Source: Planctomycetota bacterium (lineage in GTDB: Bacteria > Planctomycetota > Phycisphaerae > WQYP01). Taken from it: a stretch of 11,457 nucleotides of DNA. Location: positions 1-11,457 of the forward strand of contig JAKBAC010000109.1 in NCBI GenBank assembly GCA_021809365.1. Direction: 5' to 3'. This document shows positions 1 through 6,319 of this stretch, one piece after another. The notes under the pieces were generated by a model, which had not been told where the DNA came from, ran no database searches, and saw nothing but the letters and a program-made list of their open reading frames with translations. The position numbers were made by a program, and so were the translations under genes. The stretch's first letter is position 1, and every line of letters begins with the position of its first letter.

Positions 1-20
1 TTCTCCTTAAAAAGAGCCTC

Positions 21-54
21 AAAAACACCGCGGTGGCGATGGACAATGCCACCG
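21..54 (-). terminator. Possible intrinsic terminator, minus strand
   Basis: CGGTGGC (31-37) and GCCACCG (48-54) form a perfect 7-bp stem with a 10-base loop. Read on the minus strand the stem is followed, after five bases, by TTTTT (25-21) and a second T run further on. It lies about 210 bases beyond the histidine kinase stop, so it could end that transcript. The gap between stem and T run is longer than in a textbook terminator, so this is a weak call. Confidence 0.3.
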
Positions 55-263
55 AAGCACAACCACAAAGGTGCGGGTGATTATGGGCAAGAATATTAAG
101 ATGTGATGAAGGAAGCGCTGGAATTCTGATAAACTGTTACCGGAGTGCCAAGATTCACGGGAAGCTAACGCAATCCTTGCGCAGCGTTAATAATCGAATA
201 TATGGAGATGTGTACAATACATACTTAGTTATTGGTGGCTGTGCGGAGTAGACGCGCTGGATT
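55..263. other. Non-coding stretch downstream of the kinase
   Basis: I see no supportable gene in 1-263. All frames here give only short ORFs without a ribosome binding site or recognisable protein. In particular there is no response-regulator start directly downstream of the kinase, which is where a phoB-like partner is sometimes found. A CCCGCC/GGCGGG hairpin (268-284, 5-base loop) overlaps the last codons of the kinase but has no T run after it. Confidence 0.4.
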
Positions 264-1706
264 TTATCCCGCCGACGCGGCGGGCGCTGGTTCCGCGGTG
301 GTGCGCCGCGCCGGTATTGCCGCGCGCGATGGCGGCCAGATGCAGCGCACAATGGTACCCAGTCCAGACTGGCTCTGCAGTTCCACCACGCCGCCCATGG
401 CCGCCATGGCGTGCTTCACAATCGCCAGTCCCAGACCCGTTCCCCGATCCGCTCCGCCGCGGCTGCGGTTCACGGTGTAGAAGCGTTCAAACACGCGATG
501 AATATCCTCCGGTGGAATCCCGCAACCCGTATCCTCCACTTCCAGAATCGTCACTTCTTCACTCGGAGGGCTGGTAAGATCAGGTCCGTTCTCCGCATCG
601 GTGGGACGGATGTTCCTTAGCTCGTGCCTGCTGCGCACCAGAATAAAACCCGCCGTGGTGAATTTCAGGCTGTTATCAATGAGATTTTTGAGTATCAGCA
701 GCACCAGGCGTTCATCACCGAGTATGATCCGCGCATCGGGCGCGATGTCAAAACGCAATTCCAGATGTTTCTCAATGGCATTGTTCTTGAACATGCCCAG
801 GATCAGATCGCGGAGTTCCTCAAGTTTGATCGGTTCGTGCCGCACCACCGCGCGCGGGTCTTCCGTTCGTGATAAGTCCAGCAGATCCTGCACCAGAAGC
901 TGCAAGCGCATCACATGGCCCCCGACGATATCCAGGCAGCGTTTTAATGTGACACGATCTTCAAAACCGGCTTCGTTGATGGTTTCCACCGCGGCCCGGA
1001 TGCTGGCCAGCGGCGTGCGCAATTCATGACTGGCATTGGCCGCGAAGTCCGCTTTGATCTGCACGTTTTGCAGCAGTTCCGTCTGATCCTGCAACAGCAG
1101 CAGCACCCCTCCGGATTGCGGCCCCGGCTTTATGGGCGATGCGGTGATCTGCAAAATCCGCGGACGGCCCAGCACATTGAGGCGAATTTGCCGTGCCATC
1201 GGACCCGCTGCGCGTGCCGCGGCGGAAATAATCTCCATAACCGGTTCCCGCCCGCAAAAATCACGCACACTACGCTGCGTTTCCGGATCAGACGGAGTTG
1301 TCAGAAGTTCGATCGCCCGCTGATTGGATAAGACCGGATTCCCGGCATCATCCAGAATTATCACAGGGTCATTCAAACATGCCAGCAGCGTCTGCAAATA
1401 GCTGGACTGTACCAGCAGTTCCCGGCGCTCGGTTTCCGACACCACCGCCAGCGCCTGTATTTCCCGCACCAGCCGCTCCAATTGCGCGTGCGCCAGCACA
1501 ATGGGTTGCCGCGCCGGCTCGCCGGTGCGGCGAATTCGAATCCACCGGATAATGTCCTTCACCATGCGATAACGCTGGATCAGCACCAGCATCTGCAATA
1601 CCGCCAGCGCCGCCAGCACAGCCACCAGCACCGCCAGCACGGCGGCTTGCGTGGAGTCGGTACCCGGTATGTGCAAGGCGGCAATGACGGGCATCAATAC
1701 AAACAT
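264..1706 (-). CDS. PhoR-like sensor histidine kinase with PAS domain
   Basis: Membrane sensor kinase that should autophosphorylate on histidine and pass the phosphate to a response regulator. Numbering is from the ATG at 1706 (480 aa). Residues 21-43 are a strong hydrophobic membrane segment; the first 11 residues are also hydrophobic. A PAS-like domain spans about 100-210. HisKA carries SHELRTPL with the phospho-accepting His227. The ATPase domain has the N-box (Asn341, Asn345), DTGCGI at 392-397 and GTGLGLAI at 422-429. The order matches PhoR/PhoR-like kinases, but the stimulus cannot be read. I chose 1706 because AGGAAGG stands five bases upstream. The frame stays open to an ATG at 1793 (509 aa), which lacks a Shine-Dalgarno sequence. 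No response regulator adjoins it here, so its partner lies outside or elsewhere. The last ~20 residues are a low-complexity Ala/Pro/Arg tail. Confidence 0.93.
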   Translation of the reverse strand: MFVLMPVIAALHIPGTDSTQAAVLAVLVAVLAALAVLQMLVLIQRYRMVKDIIRWIRIRRTGEPARQPIVLAHAQLERLVREIQALAVVSETERRELLVQSSYLQTLLACLNDPVIILDDAGNPVLSNQRAIELLTTPSDPETQRSVRDFCGREPVMEIISAAARAAGPMARQIRLNVLGRPRILQITASPIKPGPQSGGVLLLLQDQTELLQNVQIKADFAANASHELRTPLASIRAAVETINEAGFEDRVTLKRCLDIVGGHVMRLQLLVQDLLDLSRTEDPRAVVRHEPIKLEELRDLILGMFKNNAIEKHLELRFDIAPDARIILGDERLVLLILKNLIDNSLKFTTAGFILVRSRHELRNIRPTDAENGPDLTSPPSEEVTILEVEDTGCGIPPEDIHRVFERFYTVNRSRGGADRGTGLGLAIVKHAMAAMGGVVELQSQSGLGTIVRCIWPPSRAAIPARRTTAEPAPAASAG

Positions 1707-1901
1707 CCTGGCCTTCCTGAAACATTGTCCGGATTTCAGTCCGCGAACATTCCGCCGTGCGCGGCGAATCGACGAACTATCCACCCTTATCATCGCCGGA
1801 AGTCAAAATAATGCCAAATCCAAAAGGTGACTTTACCGCTCATTTTTTGGCACACACTCAAATATTGCGGAAATTATTCCCACATTTACTGGTCATGCGG
1901 G

Positions 1902-1907
1902 TATAAT
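1902..1907 (+). promoter_or_regulatory. Candidate -10 box for the desaturase-prmC pair
   Basis: A perfect TATAAT sits in the AT-rich gap between the divergent kinase and desaturase genes, 24-54 bases before the two candidate desaturase starts. No good -35 hexamer is found 16-18 bases upstream, so this may be a promoter needing an activator, or chance. Confidence 0.35.
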
Positions 1908-1930
1908 ATAAAAGTACCGTCAGGGACATT

Positions 1931-2959
1931 TTGCCCGGCGGTGGAAAAAGGCCTGTTTGTTTGCCGATTGAATCCGCCTCATTCGCCCAGCATTTTACGA
2001 TTCTCCATGACATGGAACATCTGGTGGGGGAAAATCTTTCTCATCTTTTGCCCGTGGATCGCGCGTGGCAGCCCACGGATTATCTCCCTGATTTCGAGGC
2101 TGAGGGCTGGCACCAGCAGGTCATGGACTTCCGTACCCCCGCTCAATGTTTATCCGATGAGATCCTCGTGGTACTCGTGGGGGACATGGTGACGGAAGAG
2201 GCGCTTCCGAGTTATTCGGTGTCACTGAATCTCATCGCGCGGGATTATGAGGGAAACAATGCCAAGCCATGGGCCAAATGGCTGCGCGGTTGGACCGCGG
2301 AGGAAAATCGTCATGGCGATCTGCTCAATGCCTACCTTCGCCTGACCGGGCGGGTGGACATGCGCAGCGTGGAACTGACGATCCATCATCTGATCGCCAA
2401 CGGTTTTAATCCACGGGCCTACCCTGATCCCTACAACGGGCTTATTTATACCTCGTTCCAGGAGCGAGCCACACGCATTTCCCATTCCAATGTCGCCAAA
2501 CTCGCCGCCGCGCAGGGCGATGCGAATCTGGCGAAAATCTGTCTGCGAATTTCCGGCGATGAAGCGCGGCATGAAACTTTTTATACGCGCATGTGCGCTG
2601 CGGTCATGGATGTTGATCCGGCCGGTGGAATCATGGCATTTCGTGAAATGATGCGCGGCCTGATCGCCATGCCTGGTCGGCTGATGTATGACGGCAAAGA
2701 TGCCGATTTATTTGATCATTTTGCCGTCGTCGCCCAGCGGCTGGGCGTATATACCGTGCATGATTACGCCCAGATCATTGAACACCTTGTAAAAACCTGG
2801 GCCATTGCATCGCGCTCCGTTTCCGGGGCCGCCGCCAAAGCGCAGGAATATCTGTGCCGGCAGGCGGAACGCTATATCAGTCATGCTGATCGAATCGCCG
2901 AGTATCAGGAGCGTCTGCCCCCGGTCACATTCAGTTGGATACAGGGCCGCGCGGTGTAG
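1931..2959 (+). CDS. Acyl-[ACP] desaturase, ferritin-like di-iron enzyme
   Basis: Soluble fatty-acid desaturase family (plant stearoyl-ACP desaturase, actinobacterial DesA), which uses a di-iron centre, O2 and reduced ferredoxin to put a double bond in an acyl chain on ACP. Counting from TTG 1931 (342 aa), all six expected ligands are visible: Glu90 in TEEALP, Glu125 and His128 in EENRHG, Glu178 in FQERAT, Glu211 and His214 in DEARHE. The N-terminal EN..HLLPVDRAWQPTDYLP stretch is also typical. The start is uncertain. TTG 1931 has AGGGA only four bases before it; TTG 1961 (332 aa) has AAAAAGG nine bases before it and is attractive; ATG 2012 is the first ATG but cuts close to the conserved region. 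The gene runs 42 bases ahead of prmC and is divergent from the kinase. It likely adjusts membrane unsaturation; the exact chain position is unknown. Confidence 0.93.
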   Translation: MPGGGKRPVCLPIESASFAQHFTILHDMEHLVGENLSHLLPVDRAWQPTDYLPDFEAEGWHQQVMDFRTPAQCLSDEILVVLVGDMVTEEALPSYSVSLNLIARDYEGNNAKPWAKWLRGWTAEENRHGDLLNAYLRLTGRVDMRSVELTIHHLIANGFNPRAYPDPYNGLIYTSFQERATRISHSNVAKLAAAQGDANLAKICLRISGDEARHETFYTRMCAAVMDVDPAGGIMAFREMMRGLIAMPGRLMYDGKDADLFDHFAVVAQRLGVYTVHDYAQIIEHLVKTWAIASRSVSGAAAKAQEYLCRQAERYISHADRIAEYQERLPPVTFSWIQGRAV

Positions 2960-3001
2960 CGACACTTTGGTTTTCCATGCCGACATGATACAAACGGTGC
3001 T

Positions 3002-3913
3002 ATGGAAGCAAAAACTCAATCAGTAGTCTGGACGATCGGCGAACTGCTGCAGTGGACGACCGCTTATTTTACACGCTCCCAGATTGATGAAGCGCGCCTG
3101 TCCGCGGAACTGCTTCTGGCGCACGCGCTGGGCTGTTCACGCATGGCGTTGTATACACGCTTTGAGCAAATTCCCGCGCCGGATCAGGTGACCGCATTTC
3201 GCGCCATGGTCAAAAAAAGAAAAGAGCATGTTCCCGTCTCTTATCTTATTGGAAAAGCCTGGTTCTACAGCCTGGAATTCGAGGTCAATGCCGATGTGCT
3301 GATTCCCCGTCCGGATACCGAAACCATGGTTGAGCAAATTATTCGTCTGGCCCGCCTCGCATCCACATGGGAGACTCCGGAAATTCTCGATCTGTGCACC
3401 GGCAGCGGTTGTATTGCCATTGCCCTGGCGAAAAATCTGCCCGCCGCCCGGCTGACCGCCTCGGATATAAGCGCGGCCGCTGTGCAACTGGCGCAAAAAA
3501 ATGCGGTCACGCACGATGTGGCCGCACGAATCCGTTTTATCTGCGGAGACCTGTTTGAGCCGCTGGCAGTGCTGCCTTCACCCAGCCTTTTCCATGCCAT
3601 CGTCTCCAATCCTCCCTATATTGTCGCGGACAAAATTCAATCCCTCATGCCCGAAGTGGCACTCCATGAACCCCGGCTGGCTTTGGACGGTGGCACCGAT
3701 GGCCTGGATTTTTACCGCCGGATCGCGGCCCAGGCCGGCCCGCATCTCACCCCGGATGGTGTTCTGATCGTGGAGACCGCGTTTGACCAGACAGATGCCG
3801 TTGAACGCCTGCTGCTGGCACACCACGTTTTCCATGACAGCAGCATCATCCGCGACGCGGCCGGTCATCCGCGCTGTGTGTTGGTACGAAAAGCCGCGGG
3901 CGGCGGAGGATAA
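3002..3913 (+). CDS. prmC: Peptide chain release factor N5-glutamine methyltransferase
   Basis: PrmC (HemK) transfers a methyl group from S-adenosylmethionine to the glutamine of the GGQ motif in release factors RF1 and RF2, tuning translation termination in the cytosol. The 303-residue length fits the family. The N-terminal helical domain that binds the release factor covers about residues 1-85. IPRPDTE (101-107) is the variant of the usual IPRPETE. The SAM-binding LDLCTGSGCIAI is at 129-140, an acidic residue follows at Asp155, and the catalytic NPPY is at 203-206, followed by the family signature EPRLALDGG..GL (223-235). The ATG at 3002 has only a weak ribosome binding site. It follows the desaturase by 42 bases, so the two are probably co-transcribed. 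In many bacteria prmC lies next to prfA; prfA is not seen here. Confidence 0.97.
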   Translation: MEAKTQSVVWTIGELLQWTTAYFTRSQIDEARLSAELLLAHALGCSRMALYTRFEQIPAPDQVTAFRAMVKKRKEHVPVSYLIGKAWFYSLEFEVNADVLIPRPDTETMVEQIIRLARLASTWETPEILDLCTGSGCIAIALAKNLPAARLTASDISAAAVQLAQKNAVTHDVAARIRFICGDLFEPLAVLPSPSLFHAIVSNPPYIVADKIQSLMPEVALHEPRLALDGGTDGLDFYRRIAAQAGPHLTPDGVLIVETAFDQTDAVERLLLAHHVFHDSSIIRDAAGHPRCVLVRKAAGGGG

Positions 3914-3967
3914 GGGACTGCGCAAAAATAAATTCATATTTTTTGGCGTAGGGATTTTGGCCGCTGG

Positions 3968-4013
3968 CTAGTGCTCTGTTCCACCCGTAATTACGGGTGG
4001 AACAGAGCACTAG
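3968..4013. repeat. 46-bp perfect palindrome, complete copy
   Basis: The left half (CTAGTGCTCTGTTCCACC then CGTAA, 3968-3990) is exactly reverse-complemented by 3991-4013, giving 23 perfect pairs with no spacer and CTAG at both ends. A second copy that is cut short lies at 11335-11368. The match between the two copies begins exactly at the outer CTAG, and flanking bases differ, so the unit is the palindrome itself. No T run follows, so it is not a normal terminator, although transcripts of prmC would fold strongly here. It could be a REP-like element, a minimal MITE whose ends would include a TA or CTAG target duplication, or a symmetric regulatory site. Confidence 0.85.
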
Positions 4014-4064
4014 GCGTGAGCGACGCGCATACCCTGCGAGTGGGTCTGTAAGGAGCGAACAACG

Positions 4065-4100
4065 ATGTCAACGGCCAAAAGGGCCAGCCAAAAAGTGTGA
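4065..4100 (+). other. 11-codon mini-ORF with a good ribosome binding site
   Basis: AAGGAG (4050-4055) stands nine bases before an ATG that opens an 11-codon frame (MSTAKRASQKV). A working Shine-Dalgarno before so short an ORF suggests either a leader peptide or the cut-off beginning of a lost gene, such as a transposase. No related protein follows in any frame. It may equally be chance. Confidence 0.2.
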
Positions 4101-4254
4101 AGTTATTTTTGCACGGCCCCTAATGCTCACCGTGTCAGACCCTTGCGCGGTCACACATGCGGCAACATACCCGCGGCACGGTAATGCCATCCGCCATCTC
4201 ATATCGTCGCCAATACGGTATGGGGCACCGCCCCGGAAAGACCTTGCCTGTCGC

Positions 4255-4662
4255 TTACAGCATTCCCGCAAACATTTCTTCGGTTGCGATAACCGGTGGC
4301 CCGCTGGTAAATAGTCCATCCACAAACACAAATTCCGCATCGCCATCGGGCAAAATCGCCATCAGCCGCACGCGGCCAATACCCGTATTGTAGAAGCAAT
4401 GCGGCGTGCCCGCTGGTATGGTGACAGACATTCCGGCAAATACCGGGCGCGGCTCCTGGCCGACAAACAGCGTGCCCTCTCCTTCGAGAAATACAAGAAT
4501 TTCCTCGCAATCATGGTAATGAGGCGGGAAATTGCCTGTGGCTTCAAAACAGGCCTCAATAACCGAGCAGTTCGTGGCTCCCGATTCCCTTGAAGCCAGG
4601 ATGCGAAGTGTTCCCATCCGCTGTCTTTTTTGCAATTCCGCAAGTTTCTCGGACGAAACCAT
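4255..4662 (-). CDS. Single-domain cupin protein
   Basis: Small cytosolic beta-barrel protein of the cupin superfamily (135 aa). Both cupin motifs are complete. Motif 1 is G43, H48, H50, E54, G61 (PPHYHDCEEI region). Motif 2 is G77, P83, G85, H88, N92 (IPAGTPHCFYN region). His48, His50, Glu54 and His88 are the expected metal ligands, so it should bind a metal ion and could be a dioxygenase, isomerase or small-molecule sensor. The substrate cannot be told from sequence. I chose ATG 4662 because GGAGG lies eight bases upstream; the frame stays open to 4710, which would add 16 residues. It is the last gene of the minus-strand group, some 306 bases after the amidohydrolase, and faces prmC. Confidence 0.88.
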   Translation of the reverse strand: MVSSEKLAELQKRQRMGTLRILASRESGATNCSVIEACFEATGNFPPHYHDCEEILVFLEGEGTLFVGQEPRPVFAGMSVTIPAGTPHCFYNTGIGRVRLMAILPDGDAEFVFVDGLFTSGPPVIATEEMFAGML

Positions 4663-4968
4663 AAAGCATACCTCCATGGGTAAGGATGATCCGATAATCA
4701 CTGTCAACACACGCCCGGATCGGTATAACTATCCGGTGAACCCTGTTTGATAAGATTCACGGATCGGGCTGTTATTAATGTCGGCGGGCCACCCCACAGA
4801 AGTTCACTGTTAAGTTGCCGGCACCGAGTTATCGGCTTTAAGGGCCGTCGGTTTCCGCAGGGAGCGCAACAGCACCGGGTTATCAACACGGTGCTCGGGG
4901 AATCGTGCTCAGAGCACCGTCATGACAATGCGGTGCCGTCTCGGCACTATCCCATTAGCGTTGTAGGA
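4663..4968. other. Intergenic region between amidohydrolase and cupin, rich in hairpins
   Basis: No gene is seen in these 306 bases. They hold several inverted repeats. AGCACCG (4871-4877) can pair with CGGTGCT (4889-4895), which can instead pair, as part of ACGGTGCTC (4888-4896), with GAGCACCGT (4912-4920). A separate GTGCCG-TCT-CGGCAC hairpin is at 4933-4947, 22 bases past the amidohydrolase stop. A direct repeat GCACCGRGTTATC occurs at 4821-4833 and 4872-4884. No T run follows any of the stems. Confidence 0.5.
4702..4707 (-). promoter_or_regulatory. Candidate -35 box for the cupin gene
   Basis: On the minus strand a perfect TTGACA lies 40 bases before the cupin ATG. The hexamer at the correct spacing is a poor -10 (CTTACC), so the promoter call is tentative. 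If real, the leader would be very short and begin near the GGAGG ribosome binding site. Confidence 0.25.
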
Positions 4969-6237
4969 TTAACGCCGAACGCCCCGAACCCAAACCTGCA
5001 CAGGTGTGGGGGAGTGGCCAATGAGATAATCGGCGATGCCGGCGGCGGTGGTGGTGAATTCAGTCGGCACGGACATGGCGAGAATATCCGCAGCGAAGCC
5101 GGGTGCAAGGCGGCCAATTTTTTCCGCCAGGCCCAATGCCGCCGCGGGTTGGGTGGTAAGCATGGCCAATAATTGTTGAGCATCCGCATCGGCGTGCTGC
5201 CGCTTTACAAATTGCGCCTCGCGCAGCACGGACAGATCGGGATTACTGGCCTTTGAATCGGTGGCGAGACATACATGGATGCCACGCGAGCACATGTCCC
5301 GCCAGCGATGGGGGACAAGCGCATCATGGCCAAAATAATGGCGCGTGCGCGGGCAGTATGCGACCGCCGCGCCAGACCGCGCGAGCATATCCAGCTCGGC
5401 GTCATCGGCATAATTGACATGGGCCAGAATCACCGGCGTACCGGCCTTAAATAATCCGTAATGTTCAGCCCAGCGAATCGGCCCATCCGCAAAACACGGG
5501 ATTTGATCATCAAGCAAATCAAGTCGTTGCATCAGAGGCCAGTCGCGTCCCAGCGGCCCTGATAAATCCGCCAGGAAATCTCTTTCTTCGCGCAATTCAG
5601 CCAAATGCATACATAGCGGCAGATGATGCTGTCGGGCGGTGGCCGCAATTTTTTCCAGCGCCGGGCCTTCAACGGAATACGGCGCATGTGGGGATAGTCC
5701 GATACTGAAGTGATCGTCACTGCCGGTGGACTGCGGCTCCATGGCGGCGGTCAAACGAAAATCCAGAAGCTCCCGCGCGCGGCCCAGCGCCGCGATTTCG
5801 CCGAAGCTCACGATCCGCAGCGGGCTGTCGGCCTGTAATGCGGGCCTGACCACGCTGTGCTGGCGTGTGATGTCCCCTAACGTGGTCACGCCGAAGCGGA
5901 GGCTTTCTTCAGCCCCTTGCAGAGCCGCGGCGGCAAACACACGGGGGGCGTCCGCGCGGGACGGATACCGAACCATCAGTTCTAAAACCCAATCGGAAAA
6001 CGGTATCGGGCCGGGAATTTGTCCCGCCAAAAACGTCAATTCCAGATGCGTATGGGCGTTAATAAAGCCCGGCATCAGCACACATCCATCAATATGTACT
6101 TCGGGTATTTCAGGAAACTCGCGCCGCACGGCGGACCGGGAGCCGCAGGCGCGAATGATTCCCGCATGAACCGCCACGGCACCTTGCGGAATTAAAAGTG
6201 CGGAATCCACCAGCACGGCGGAGCCGGAAAGAATCAT
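4969..6237 (-). CDS. Amidohydrolase / nucleoside-type deaminase (COG0402)
   Basis: Metal-dependent TIM-barrel hydrolase of the amidohydrolase superfamily, related to S-adenosylhomocysteine/5'-methylthioadenosine deaminases, chlorohydrolases and aminodeoxyfutalosine deaminase. From ATG 6237 it has 422 residues. Metal ligands are His62 and His64 in NAHTHLE, His211 in MHLAE with catalytic Glu214, His273 in AHVNY, and Asp327 in ATDSKASNPDLSVL. LSPHAPYSV and AYCPRTRHYFGH are also characteristic. The first ~45 and last ~45 residues form the usual small beta domain, ending in GFAADILAM. The substrate is uncertain: an aminated purine nucleoside is most likely. ATG 6237 (MILSGSAVLVDS) matches where relatives begin, but ATG 6267 or TTG 6336 in the same frame cannot be excluded; the latter would overlap the dacB stop by 17 bases. 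It lies 82 bases behind dacB, probably in one transcript. Confidence 0.9.
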   Translation of the reverse strand: MILSGSAVLVDSALLIPQGAVAVHAGIIRACGSRSAVRREFPEIPEVHIDGCVLMPGFINAHTHLELTFLAGQIPGPIPFSDWVLELMVRYPSRADAPRVFAAAALQGAEESLRFGVTTLGDITRQHSVVRPALQADSPLRIVSFGEIAALGRARELLDFRLTAAMEPQSTGSDDHFSIGLSPHAPYSVEGPALEKIAATARQHHLPLCMHLAELREERDFLADLSGPLGRDWPLMQRLDLLDDQIPCFADGPIRWAEHYGLFKAGTPVILAHVNYADDAELDMLARSGAAVAYCPRTRHYFGHDALVPHRWRDMCSRGIHVCLATDSKASNPDLSVLREAQFVKRQHADADAQQLLAMLTTQPAAALGLAEKIGRLAPGFAADILAMSVPTEFTTTAAGIADYLIGHSPTPVQVWVRGVRR

Positions 6238-6319
6238 GGATTCGTCATCTGCGGGCAACACGGCCATCCAACCAACCCACCAAGCAGATTCAAAAAGCCC
6301 ACGGGCCTGCCGCAGCGAC

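Larger units (their letters stand above)
3914..4254. other. Intergenic region between convergent prmC and cupin genes
   Basis: No credible full-length gene is seen. An AT-rich imperfect hairpin follows prmC (CAAAAATA 3923-3930 with TATTTTTTG 3937-3945). Then come the 46-bp palindrome (3968-4013), a mini-ORF with good Shine-Dalgarno (4050-4100), and a small GGGGC-ACC-GCCCC hairpin (4222-4234) that lies just beyond the cupin stop. None is a classical terminator. The stretch 4014-4130 has the look of a leftover of something inserted, but I cannot identify it. Confidence 0.4.

Noticed and set aside
268..284. CCCGCC/GGCGGG hairpin at the end of the kinase gene as its terminator
   Set aside because: It lies inside the last codons of the gene and is followed on the minus strand by ATAAAATCC, not a T run. 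Noted only as a structure.
3968..4013. The palindrome as the intrinsic terminator of prmC
   Set aside because: The stem has no loop and no T run after it, and the same unit recurs with a different neighbour at 11335, so a termination role would be secondary at most.
4880..4888. TTATCAACA, one base from a DnaA box (TTATCCACA)
   Set aside because: A single imperfect box without others nearby and no origin-type genes. It is part of the direct repeat in the hairpin region.
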